Below are positions 1-7,602 of a stretch of 64,000 bases of DNA, one piece after another; positions within the stretch are counted from its first letter, which is position 1; the number at the start of each line of letters is the position of its first letter. The notes under the pieces are model-generated. The model saw only the letters and a list, made by a program, of their open reading frames with translations. It had not been told where the DNA came from and made no database searches. Both the position numbers and the translations under genes were made by a program. The stretch comes from JAUYQR01 sp963822435 (lineage in GTDB: Bacteria; Pseudomonadota; Alphaproteobacteria; Rhodobacterales; Rhodobacteraceae). The stretch covers positions 496,001 through 560,000 of the forward strand of contig CAWGHN010000003.1 of the NCBI GenBank assembly GCA_963822435.1. Reading direction: 5' to 3'.

Positions 1-281
1 AACCGGGTCAAGCGTCATGAAATGATCTCGCGGAAAAAAGGGTCGGACGTATGCTTACTGCTCGCTTCGCAAGGTCATCCGAGTAGCCCGTTTCACCAGG
101 CGTTTTCTTGGCCGGCCGCCACAGCCGGTCCGCCCGCCTGCAAAGGCACCCCACGCCACGCTTTACTTGCAGTTAACGCCTTGCGCGGCATAGACTCTCT
201 GTCAGGGCAGGGAACGGGGCACATGGCAAATCACCGCCGGTAGCGCGACGGCAGACTCTTAAAGCTCCCGCCGTCGTGTCC
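1..281. other. left-edge stretch without a recognised gene
   Basis: No convincing gene is seen. The only open frame of some length (22-243, plus) encodes a low-complexity peptide without recognisable motifs. The stretch lies downstream of the methyltransferase stop at 282 and may be part of a mobile or rearranged region that continues off the window. Confidence 0.4.
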
Positions 282-932
282 TCAAACTGCCTTTCGCGCC
301 TTCAAAGCGACCACTTCTGCCTGAGAGTGGTTAGAATACGTGTCCCATGTCGGAGTATACTCGTCAGCTTGATTGCCCCAAACCGTCCATCCAACTCTGG
401 GACCGCGCGCGAACATTTCAAGACGCGGTCCATTGCTGCACCCCTCGATCAGGGTGTACTGCTCGTCTGGCTTTCGGCTATGCTCCCGTTTCTGCGTCGA
501 GATAATGTTCTCTTGGGTCCGGCCCTGTTGGAGAGTGCGTGCATTTTTCCCACGCACGCCGAACAGTAACACTTCGGTCACATTTCGAAAATAGAAGCCT
601 ACGCCACGACGATCCGGCCCCCCGTCCTTGCGCACCTTGTACCATATGATGTTGCTTTTGTACGAAAAGCCCCAATGCTCCATCACTTTCAGGCCCTCGG
701 GCAGCAATGCGTTAGGGACCCACAAGTATAAATGCGCTGTATCTGCCACAATCGCCTGCACGGGCAAATCGCAGATTTCGCGCAGAGTCATGGTTGGATA
801 ACGCGACAGCCGCTTGTGCTCTGGTGCCATTTTTCCAGTTCGGTTCTGAAACTGCCAAGGCGGGTCAGCGAGGACAGTCCGGAACTTCGTTGTGCCGGCC
901 TTTGCGAGCAGGTCGTCAGCAGCACTTATCAT
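282..932 (-). CDS. MT-A70 family adenine-N6 DNA methyltransferase (modification partner of R-M pair)
   Basis: A 216-residue protein of the MT-A70 family. The catalytic DPPW motif is at residues 23-26 (context TVLADPPWQF), as in adenine-N6 methyltransferases, and the family's aromatic-rich strands follow (LYLWVPNALLP; SNIIWYKVRKDG; VTEVLLFGVRG). The likely role is to methylate host DNA so that the neighbouring nuclease does not cut it. The start overlaps the stop of the nuclease gene by four bases (929-932), so the two are translationally coupled, nuclease first. Family assignment is firm. The target sequence cannot be read from the protein. MT-A70 proteins also occur as orphan phage methylases, but the coupling to a nuclease argues for an R-M pair. 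Confidence 0.85.
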   Translation of the reverse strand: MISAADDLLAKAGTTKFRTVLADPPWQFQNRTGKMAPEHKRLSRYPTMTLREICDLPVQAIVADTAHLYLWVPNALLPEGLKVMEHWGFSYKSNIIWYKVRKDGGPDRRGVGFYFRNVTEVLLFGVRGKNARTLQQGRTQENIISTQKREHSRKPDEQYTLIEGCSNGPRLEMFARGPRVGWTVWGNQADEYTPTWDTYSNHSQAEVVALKARKAV

Positions 933-1522
933 TCCTCATCCTCCACATAGAGTGACTTTTTGATCCCAAAAACCAGCAATGGGCATCCTGCCCCGCCCCC
1001 ACCTTCAATCCTGGGAAGTAGTTTGGACATATGCGTGGTAGACATTCCGTAGGAAGATCCTCGACCGAGCTTCTTAAAAATATCTTGAAGTTCGTCTGAT
1101 CGCGTTAGGATGACTCCCACGCTAACCGCACGCAAATCAAAAAGCAGTCGAAAGTTGTTCAGATCACGGTCAAAGAAGGGATCTTTGTTATTCCACTCAA
1201 CCTCTAGCGCGATGCAATTTTTGAAGCAGTCCACTTTATGCGTTGGTGAATCCAATCGCTTTCCGTCTACCTCAATGGCCGTTTGAAACTGCTTTTCAAC
1301 CCAACCGCGCTCAAAGAGAAACGTATCAACATACCCCGCGAGCTTCGACTTGTTCCCGCCGCCAACAGATATCCACGACTTTCTAAGCCGTAAAACTTCC
1401 AAAAGTCCAAGTAGATCAGACCATTCCTCTGGGTAATCCTGGGCTAGGATTGCGCTTGCGTGTCGCCACTCATAGCACTCGTAGTTATCCCGCACGAAAT
1501 CAGGGAGCCTATCACTCAACAT
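929..1522 (-). CDS. BglII/BamHI-like type II restriction endonuclease
   Basis: A 197-residue protein resembling the BglII-type PD-(D/E)xK endonucleases. Candidate catalytic residues are D98, E107 and E109 (context CIALEVEWNN). The D-9-E-2-(E/Q) spacing is the same as the BglII triad D84/E93/Q95, and E-x-E is also found in BamHI. The segment after it (DPFFDRDLNNFRLLFDLR) is predicted helical and followed by a hydrophobic strand (AVSVGVILTR), as expected for the core fold. It would cut unmethylated DNA in the cytoplasm as the R component with the methyltransferase at 282-932, whose start it overlaps. The base composition is less GC-biased than the surrounding genes, consistent with acquisition by transfer. 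The recognition site is unknown. Confidence 0.72.
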   Translation of the reverse strand: MLSDRLPDFVRDNYECYEWRHASAILAQDYPEEWSDLLGLLEVLRLRKSWISVGGGNKSKLAGYVDTFLFERGWVEKQFQTAIEVDGKRLDSPTHKVDCFKNCIALEVEWNNKDPFFDRDLNNFRLLFDLRAVSVGVILTRSDELQDIFKKLGRGSSYGMSTTHMSKLLPRIEGGGGAGCPLLVFGIKKSLYVEDEE

Positions 1523-1595
1523 CTAGTAGCCCTCAAGGTCTGAATAAGCCTATCTGGGCAATCTTGGATGGACAAGAAGAAGATTTCTTTTCCGA

Positions 1596-1802
1596 GTGTT
1601 CCTCATGATCACCGAAGCGGCCTCGGCGGGCCTGCACGAGGAACCCGGCTTCGCCCCCGTCCCCCGCCTCCAGATCGTCACCATCGAACAGGCGATGGCC
1701 CTGCGGGAACGCAGCGTCCACCTCCCCGCCCGCCGCGAAGACACCTTCAAGCGCCCCGCGCGCGAAGAAGACACCCGCCGCCAGGGCGCGCTGGACCTTT
1801 AG
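1596..1802 (+). pseudogene. 3' remnant of a site-specific DNA-methyltransferase
   Basis: About 65 residues resembling the extreme C-terminus of large site-specific DNA-methyltransferases of the type III/DUF1156 kind: the phrase PRLQIVTIEQAMALR followed by a basic tail ending in QGALDL. No catalytic motif is present, and the frame has no coding continuation upstream of about 1590, where the sequence changes character next to the BglII-like gene. I read it as the stump of a methyltransferase gene whose 5' part was replaced by the R-M pair. It could instead be a small free-standing ORF with a GTG start. Confidence 0.45.
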
Positions 1803-1875
1803 CCCAAGCCCACCCCAAACCTTAAGATCTGGTTAATTTCGAAAAATTATCCTTTCAAATCAACGGTCTAAAAAA

Positions 1876-1892
1876 TGTCCCACGGTGGGACA
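1876..1892. repeat. 17-bp dispersed palindrome TGTCCCACGGTGGGACA (copy 1)
   Basis: A perfect inverted repeat with 8-base arms around one G, just downstream of the M24 gene stop (which lies at 1898 on the minus strand) and of the methyltransferase stump. The same palindrome recurs at 27111-27135 and 49781-49801, each time between convergent or terminating genes. It may work as a bidirectional terminator or a REP-like element. Confidence 0.8.
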
Positions 1893-1897
1893 CCCCC

Positions 1898-3265
1898 TCA
1901 GCACACCACCACCTGCGCCGGGTCCAGCAGGAACGGCGCCACGATCCCGCAGGTATCGGCCAGGGGCAGCAGGCTGTCCGGCACCTCCATCCCGATCACC
2001 TCCCGCATGAACCGCCCCCGCGCCTCGCACCGCCGCGCCACATTCGGAAACCGCGCCGCCAGATCGGCCCGCAAGCCCGCATCCGCGATCACATACCCAT
2101 CCTCCATCCGGGTCGATCCATAGACCGCGTGCCCCGGGATCACATCCATCTGCATCGCCATCCCGCTCGCCAAAGCCTCATGCGACCCCTCGTAGATCGG
2201 CGACGATACCCATTCGTCCAGCCCGATCAGATGCCCCGGATTAAGCGTCACCCCGAACACCTCGAACGGCAGCGCCGCCTGCATGTGCTTCCACACATAC
2301 CCCCCCGACACCCCCGGCCGCATCATCGAACACCACTCCGACATCGCGGTCACATAGGGCGCCACGAACGCCTCCAGATAATCCTGCGCCCCGACCGGCA
2401 GATCGCCCGGACCCCGCGCCATCCACCCCGCCCGGCAGATGTTGGCCCCCCAATGGCAGACGTTGAAGCCCGCAGGCTCCCCCACCGTCACCCGCCGCCC
2501 CGAAGGCCCGCACAGCCCCGGCCGGTCGCCCATCGCAAAGGTGGAATGGCAGCCCAGCGGCAAGCCCCCCACCCGCGCCGCCTCCACCGCCTGAAAATCC
2601 GTCATACCCTCGCGCAAGCCAAAGATCATCCGCCGCAAGGCCGCCGCCGCCATGTGGTTGGCAAACTCCAGCCGCGCGATCGCCGCCGCATCCACCCGCG
2701 CCCTCAGGCCATGCGAGGGGTGCATCATCAGGTCCGTCGCGTTTTCCACCCGCGCCGCCAGCCGCCGCAATGGATCGGCCAGAAACGCCGGCACATCCAG
2801 CGCGGTCGCCGGATCGTCCACCTCATCCGCGCCGAACCACTTCCACCCGACTGCACCCACCGTGTCGTCGGTCGCCAGCATGTCGGCCAGCCACTCCGCC
2901 AACCGCCGCCCGCCCCGTGGCTGCGATGGCAACGACAGGCTGGCGCAATGCCCCACCCGCACGACACCCGCCGCCACAAAAGGCGACACCGCAGTATAGG
3001 CCAGACACTCGTTCCCCACGATCAGCAGCGCATCGCCCGGCGTCACCACCAGCACCGCTTCCTCGAACCGCGGATCGAACCCCGTCAGCCAATGAATGTT
3101 CGCCGCATGCTCCCGGTCGCCGTAGACGACCACCGCATCGAACCCCCGCGCCACCGCCGCTTTCCGCAACGCTGCCAGCCGCCCCTCCGCCTCGGCCAGC
3201 GTAAAGGCCGGCGGCAGGTCCGGCGCGCCGTTGTCAGGCCATTCGATGCGGATCAATCGTGCCAT
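1898..3265 (-). CDS. M24-family (creatinase/aminopeptidase P fold) protein with degenerate metal site
   Basis: A 455-residue protein with the creatinase N-terminal domain (about residues 10-170) and the M24 'pita-bread' domain (about 180-400). In M24 metalloenzymes the metals are held by D, D, H, E and E. Here the segment expected to carry the two Asp reads GFNVCHWGANICRAGWMA, with Asn and Ala/Arg at those positions. The His is kept (NPGHLIGLDEW), the first Glu is replaced (MQMDVIPG) and the last Glu is present (RMEDGYVI). A classical dinuclear peptidase is therefore doubtful; it may be a metal-independent hydrolase like creatinase, or a pseudoenzyme. I chose the ATG at 3265 because a GGAGG lies five bases before it; a GTG in the same frame at 3277 would include that Shine-Dalgarno in the coding sequence. 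Confidence 0.75.
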   Translation of the reverse strand: MARLIRIEWPDNGAPDLPPAFTLAEAEGRLAALRKAAVARGFDAVVVYGDREHAANIHWLTGFDPRFEEAVLVVTPGDALLIVGNECLAYTAVSPFVAAGVVRVGHCASLSLPSQPRGGRRLAEWLADMLATDDTVGAVGWKWFGADEVDDPATALDVPAFLADPLRRLAARVENATDLMMHPSHGLRARVDAAAIARLEFANHMAAAALRRMIFGLREGMTDFQAVEAARVGGLPLGCHSTFAMGDRPGLCGPSGRRVTVGEPAGFNVCHWGANICRAGWMARGPGDLPVGAQDYLEAFVAPYVTAMSEWCSMMRPGVSGGYVWKHMQAALPFEVFGVTLNPGHLIGLDEWVSSPIYEGSHEALASGMAMQMDVIPGHAVYGSTRMEDGYVIADAGLRADLAARFPNVARRCEARGRFMREVIGMEVPDSLLPLADTCGIVAPFLLDPAQVVVC

Positions 3266-3368
3266 CATTTCCTCCACGGTTCCCGGTCAGGCTATTCCAC
3301 GCGGCCTACCCGAACTACCGTATTCGCAGCCATTGCACCGCCGCTGCCCATGACATATATCAACGCCC

Positions 3369-3462
3369 GAGAGGTTGGCGCGGGTAAGCGCCTCGCCAAC
3401 CCGGTCAGGTCCGGAAGGAAGCAGCCGTAACGAGCCCCGCTTGGGTCGTTGTCCAGCCTCTC
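3369..3462 (+). ncRNA. ffs: bacterial small SRP RNA (4.5S RNA)
   Basis: The sequence contains the near-invariant SRP domain IV core GGTCAGGTCCGGAAGGAAGC (3403-3422), which folds into the symmetric and asymmetric internal loops and GGAA tetraloop bound by Ffh. The ends pair (GAGAGG at 3369-3374 with CCTCTC at 3457-3462), giving an RNA of about 94 nt, the usual size for the short alphaproteobacterial form. It acts with Ffh and FtsY in co-translational targeting of membrane proteins. A T-rich stretch (about 3476-3490) follows and may end transcription. Confidence 0.93.
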
Positions 3463-3529
3463 ACCTTTCCCCCTCTTGCAGACCTTTTTTGTTGAGTGCC
3501 GTTGTGCACAAGGGGCTAAGCTAACTACG

Positions 3530-3549
3530 CTGCTACACAACCTGCTACA
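3530..3549 (+). repeat. tandem CTGCTACA boxes before the integrase gene
   Basis: CTGCTACA occurs at 3530-3537 and again at 3542-3549, just upstream of the integrase start. Short direct repeats in this place are common at tyrosine recombinase genes, where they act as arm-type binding sites. This function is inferred from position only. Confidence 0.35.
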
Positions 3550-3568
3550 AAGGGGTGAATCAAGCAGG

Positions 3569-4180
3569 ATGAACTACGTTCAGCAGGTGAGCGGAAAGTG
3601 GGTTGTCCGCTTGGTCGTCCCCGAGGAGCTGCGAGGGATTGTCGGACAACGTGAACTGGTGGAGATCGGCCTCCCGAGCGAGGCACGAGCACGTGAAAAG
3701 CATGCGTTCAAGGCTATCAACGCCTTTCATGCGAAACTCGACGAAGCGCGCGAAGTCTGGGAGTCTTTGGGAGCAGCGAGCAAGCCGACCCTTTCCAGCG
3801 CAGCGAAAGAGCATTACCGGTCGGATCTCTTGCAGGACGGTCTCGAACACGCCACTTTCACAACCGCTGATGCCAGCAATTCGATGACCTTTTTCAGGAC
3901 CGTCTCCGCGAACAGGCTTCGTCTGCTGGTCGCCGATAATCTTGTTGAGGAAGAAGCCGAGGCTCTGATCGGATACGCCGTAGATACCCTGAGGAGAGAA
4001 GGCCGAGCACCCAAAGTGCCGCTGAAGCGCCTGCTCGGAATGCTGGCGGAGATGCAGCTTGAGGCTTTGGAGCGCGTCGAAGAACGTGACCGGGGCCAAG
4101 TGAGGGGGTCCGCACCTGCACATCCACTCCTCACGGAGCCTGACCCGGTTCCGAAATCGATGACCGGTGCGCGGCCATTA
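3569..4180 (+). pseudogene. tyrosine recombinase/integrase, 5' part, interrupted by IS
   Basis: The frame starts at ATG 3569 with the N-terminal segment typical of DUF6538-containing integrases (YVQQVSGKWVVRLVVP; VEIGLPSEARAREKHA), which precedes the SAM-like core-binding domain. About 204 codons remain. The catalytic domain with the R-H-R-Y residues is absent, so the protein cannot recombine DNA. The frame is broken at 4180 by an IS5/IS427-group element (4181-5031). If the IS and one copy of the duplicated TA are removed, the frame stays open past 5034 and runs into the DUF262 fragment instead of an integrase C-terminus, so the 3' part was lost before the IS inserted. The gene sits about 100 bp downstream of ffs. 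Confidence 0.72.
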
Positions 4181-5031
4181 GGTCATGTTGACAAATGGCG
4201 GAGCCAAAGGCGGATCGAGGTGATGTCGATGAAGCCCAGGAAGCTTTTGGCAGTTTTGTCGTAGCGGGTGGCAACGCGACGGGCGTTCTTCAGTTTGTTG
4301 AAGCACCTCTCGAGGAGGTTGCGCAGTTTGTAGAGTCTGCGATCCACTGCAAACTGCAGCTTTCGGGATTTCCGCATAGGTATCACTGGCACGACAGTGC
4401 GGGCTTCAATGGTTTTGCGAACGTTGTCAGAGTCATAGCCGCGATCCGCCAGCAGGGCGCAGGGTTCGGGCAGGTTGTCGGCCATGGCCAGATCGAAGCC
4501 CAGATCGTCCGATGTCTGCCCTGGCGTGATGTCCGACCTCATGAGCAGGCCCGCGCCGTTGACGCGGAGGTGGATCTTGGTCGTGAAGCCACCCCTCGAA
4601 CGCCCGAAACCCTGTCGCGGAGTCCCCCTTTTGCGCCCGCTGCCTGATGATGGGCGCGAACCACAGCGCTGTCGACCATCTGAAGGGCATCGGGCACGAT
4701 CCGGCTTTTATTCAGGGCTTCCATGATCTGCTCCCACAACTCCGCCAGGGTCCAGCGCCGGAACTGGCGGTAGACCGATGGCCACTTCCCAAATTCTTCC
4801 GGCAGGTCACACCGTTGCGACCCCGTGCGGGCTATCCAGAAAATCCCATCCAGAACAAGGCGATGGTCGGTGGGTTTGCGTCCATTCGGGGCGCGGTCAA
4901 CAAAGATGAAGCGCTCGTAAAACGCCCTTTCCTCGTCCGACATCAGATCTCGTGCCAAGCTGGTCTCCAGCGCAGATACCAGCTTGCATGAGGTTCAGTG
5001 CGCCTGGCGAATCCCTTTTGTTAACACGACC
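4181..5031 (-). mobile_element. IS5 family (IS427 group) insertion sequence, 851 bp
   Basis: Both ends are visible. The left terminus begins GGTCATGTTGACAAA and the right terminus, read inward, begins GGTCGTGTTAACAAA: imperfect terminal inverted repeats with 13 of 15 matches. The element is flanked by the dinucleotide TA on both sides (4179-4180 and 5032-5033), the target duplication expected of this group. Its transposase is carried on the minus strand in two overlapping frames. It interrupts the integrase remnant. Confidence 0.88.
4183..4958 (-). CDS. IS5/IS427-group DDE transposase, two frames joined by putative programmed frameshift
   Basis: The first frame (4958 down to 4539) encodes the N-terminal half, including the first catalytic Asp (QMVDSAVVRAHHQAAGAKGG). 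The second frame encodes the rest: GFGRSRGGFTTKIHL runs upstream of MRSDITPG, then LLADRGYDSD with the second Asp, and YKLRNLLERCFNKLKNARR with the Glu, so the DDE triad is complete. The frames meet at a run of four A and five G (plus-strand 4624-4632), a likely slippery site; many IS427-group elements use programmed frameshifting here. The element could therefore still be active. A simple inactivating indel at this run is the alternative. Confidence 0.8.
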
Positions 5032-5099
5032 TAGCTTCCTTCGCGGGGCCAGCCATTGGGGCTATCAAACGGAGGCGTCCTTTCAGCACTATTGGGGCG

Positions 5100-6689
5100 T
5101 TGTTGCGTAAGTCACGCTTGACCTCGCTTTATCAGACGACGATGCGCCGAAGCGTTGTCGAGACGATGAACACCAAGAAGCAGAAGATCAAACGCTTCTA
5201 CTACATCGATATGGCGCGCGCCCTGGACGAGGGCGTTGATCGGATCGACGCCTTCGTAGGAATCCCCGAGAGCAAAATTGAGACGCGGAACTTCGGTAAA
5301 GAGGTCGTCCGGGATCTGACAACCGAAGAGGCTGAGTTTGAACAGTGCATGTTCCCGACCAACCGCATTTTCGATTGGAACGACTGGCTGACCAAGTTCG
5401 CCGCCTACTGGCAGTACACGCCAGACAAGATGCAGTTCTGGTTCAAATTCCTGAACGAGGTGCTGTCTGCCTTCCACCAGTACCAGATGCCGGTGATCGA
5501 ACTCGGCAAAAGCACAAGTCGCGAGGCCGTCTGCCTTGTGTTCGAGAAGGTGAACACGGGCGGCAAGAAGCTCGACGCGTTCGAACTTCTGACAGCGATC
5601 TACGCGGGTGAGGAAGAAGGGTTCTTGCTGCGCGAGGAATGGACCCAGATCGCCAAGACCCTGAAGGACGCGATTGCCCTCAAGGAACATCCGCTGACGC
5701 GGTTGCAGCCGACCGATTTCTTTCAGGCGCTGGCGCTTCTGTTCACCCGGGATCGCCGCCTGAACCATCTGGCGGCGCAGTTGCCCGGCGATGCCCCGGC
5801 GATCAGCTGCACTCGCGATACCGTGCTCAGCGTTCCGCTGGGCGCCTACAAGCAGTATGCGGGCGTGCTGGAGGAGGGGTTCAAAAAGGCCGGGAAGTTC
5901 CTCTTCGGTCAGAACATCTTCTGGTTCAAGGACGTCCCCTATCAGTCGCAACTGGTGCCGCTGGCAGCCATCCTCACGGAACTTGGCGATCGCTGGACGC
6001 AAGAGGCGGTGCGCCAGAAGCTTGCTCAGTGGTACTGGTGCGGTGTTTTCGGGGAGCTCTATGGTGGAGCTATAGAGACACGTTTCGCCAAGGACCTTGC
6101 CGATGTCCTCGCCTGGATCGATGGCGGGCCGGAGCCGACAACGGTGAAGGACTCGGCTTTCCGGCCGGAACGCCTCAAGACGATGACCTCACGCCTGTCA
6201 GCGGCCTACAAGGGTGTTCATGCCCTGTTGATGCACAAGCAGGCGCGGGATTTCCTGTCCGGGCAAAGCTACAACCAGACCAGCTACTTCGACGAGGCCG
6301 TCGACATCCATCACATCTTCCCCCGCGCCTGGTGCCAGAAGAACGGTAACGCCCGGGAGCGGTATGACACCATCATCAACAAGACGCCGCTCAGTTCCAA
6401 GACGAACCGGATCGTGGGCGGCGATGCGCCCTCTGTATATCTGGCGCGCCTGCCGAAGCAGGGGGCGGCATCCGACGCCGCCATCGATACCCACCTTGAG
6501 AGCCACCTGATCGATCCCCTGCTGCTACGGTCGGATGACTTCGACGGGTTTGTTGGACGGCGTCAGGAGGCGCTGCTGGGGCTGATCGAGACTGCGACAG
6601 GGAAGGCGATCTATCGCGGGTCAGCGACGGACGAGCCTGTTGAGGACATGATCGAGGACGAGACTGAGGGGCTTGAGGCGGCAGAATAG
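5100..6689 (+). pseudogene. GmrSD-like DUF262/HNH (DUF1524-type) protein, N-terminus missing
   Basis: The frame encodes most of a modification-dependent restriction-type protein. DUF262 proteins carry a DGQQRLT motif; here only RLTSLYQ survives at the very start, so the ParB/sulfiredoxin-like nucleotide-binding core is cut off. The later DUF262 motif is present (VFEKVNTGGKKLDAFELL). The C-terminal part holds an HNH-type nuclease site (DIHHIFPRAWC, then INKTPLSSKTNRI), as in GmrD/DUF1524. The frame is open upstream to 5034, where it meets the IS and, beyond it, the integrase remnant in the same phase. The first 20 or so residues are thus not native. Without the DGQQR loop the protein is probably inactive; a residual HNH activity cannot be excluded. 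Confidence 0.75.
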
Positions 6690-6787
6690 ACCGCTGATCC
6701 TGTCGAGCGCGTTCTTCTGCGGTTTTCGCGCGCTCCTGATCCTGCTTGGCTACTATCCCACTGATCTTGCACGCCGTTTCCGTCCGT

Positions 6788-6807
6788 TTGTTGACCTATT
6801 GTTGACC
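6788..6807 (+). repeat. tandem TTGTTGACC boxes beside the tRNA fragment
   Basis: TTGTTGACC occurs at 6788-6796 and 6799-6807, eleven bases apart start to start, about 70 bp from the tRNA-fMet fragment. Paired short direct repeats next to a tRNA-derived attachment site suggest integrase arm sites, by position only. Confidence 0.35.
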
Positions 6808-6874
6808 CGCGGTTTGGACAGCAAAAAGCCCCACCAGATGGCGGTGCGCATGCGCTTGATAACATTGTAAGATT

Positions 6875-6919
6875 TGGTTGCGGGGACAGGATTTGAACCG
6901 GCGGCCTTCAGGTTGTGAG
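6875..6919 (-). other. 3' fragment of tRNA-fMet (candidate attachment site)
   Basis: Read on the minus strand, the 45 bases run from the anticodon loop through the T-arm and acceptor to the encoded CCA end, matching the 3' half of initiator tRNA (CTGAAGGCCGC, GGTTCAAATCCTGT, CCCCGCAACCA). The 5' half is absent, the anticodon position reads CAC instead of CAT, and the T-stem has a mismatch, so it is not a working tRNA. Islands and prophages that integrate into tRNA genes leave just such 3' fragments at one end. The intact tRNA-fMet gene is not in this window. Confidence 0.8.
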
Positions 6920-7068
6920 GGTTACCCGTGAGTCTGGAATAACCCCGAGATTTCTGCTTGTTAGCCGACATTCAGGCTCGCAACGTTGGCGTCGTGTCGC
7001 ACGGAAAAGCCGCAAACTGTTGGAAAGAAACGGGAATCGTATGACTCAGCGACGAATCCCTCCGGTCA
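6920..7068. other. non-coding junction between tRNA fragment and hypothetical gene
   Basis: No gene or clear signal is seen between the tRNA fragment and the stop of the minus-strand gene at 7069. The sequence is lower in GC than the core genes around the island. Confidence 0.4.
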
Positions 7069-7602
7069 TTAGTCGTCTCTACAGGGCCGATCAAACCAGC
7101 CGCGATCTTGAAGCGTTAATTTACCAATATTTCGTGCACTGCACGAAGGGAGGTGCGGTGACGTGCTGCCATCATAAAGAAGCCCCGGTCCAACCATGCC
7201 GGTGTAATAGCCGTTGCAGGCTTGGCGGTTCCCACCCAGACCACTCAGCGTAAGGGCCTCATCACGGCCCAAGCCATCCAACCGGGCGTCCATGACCGCA
7301 TCAAAGAGCCCGAACTGGCTACGGTCGTATGAATGCACCCAGACATATCGATCATTGAAACAGACAAACTCCAAACTACGGGCAAGGCGAGTCTCACCGT
7401 CCTTGGTGAACAAGTCGGCACTGCCTGGTTGCGCAGAGTCGTCCGCGCGCATGATGATCAGCCCATTGGGAAGAACCACCCTATCACGGGTTTGCCGTTC
7501 ACCAGCAAGAAGGACCAGAAGCACAGTAAGGCAGGCCAGACCAACCGCGGCTGAAATCAACCAACGCGACAGCCTTTGCGATGACCTTGGACCGCGCATC
7601 AT
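7069..7602 (-). CDS. hypothetical membrane-anchored protein, partner of the toxin-like gene
   Basis: A 177-residue protein with a basic N-terminus and one hydrophobic segment at about residues 14-33 (WLISAAVGLACLTVLLVLLA), so probably a type II membrane anchor with the rest in the periplasm. The body contains four Cys and a conserved-looking block (FVCFNDRYVWVHSYDR; CNGYYTGMVGPGLLYDG). I know no named domain for it. Its start overlaps the stop of the upstream gene by four bases (7599-7602), so the two are coupled. A small membrane protein directly after a toxin-like gene suggests an immunity or accessory protein. That role is inferred from context alone. Confidence 0.65.
   Translation of the reverse strand: MMRGPRSSQRLSRWLISAAVGLACLTVLLVLLAGERQTRDRVVLPNGLIIMRADDSAQPGSADLFTKDGETRLARSLEFVCFNDRYVWVHSYDRSQFGLFDAVMDARLDGLGRDEALTLSGLGGNRQACNGYYTGMVGPGLLYDGSTSPHLPSCSARNIGKLTLQDRGWFDRPCRDD

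Noticed and set aside
4183..4958. Transposase pseudogene
   Set aside because: The two frames meet at an A4G5 slippery run and keep the whole DDE triad, so programmed frameshifting is more likely than decay.
5060..5115. End of a third insertion sequence near TTGTTGCGTAAG
   Set aside because: The stretch recalls IS termini, but no partner end or transposase piece is present to support it.
6875..6960. Complete tRNA gene
   Set aside because: Only the anticodon loop to CCA part is present; the D-arm and 5' acceptor cannot be found.
6753..6971. Small minus-strand ORF across the tRNA fragment
   Set aside because: It is the chance translation of the tRNA-fMet 3' end and its flanks.
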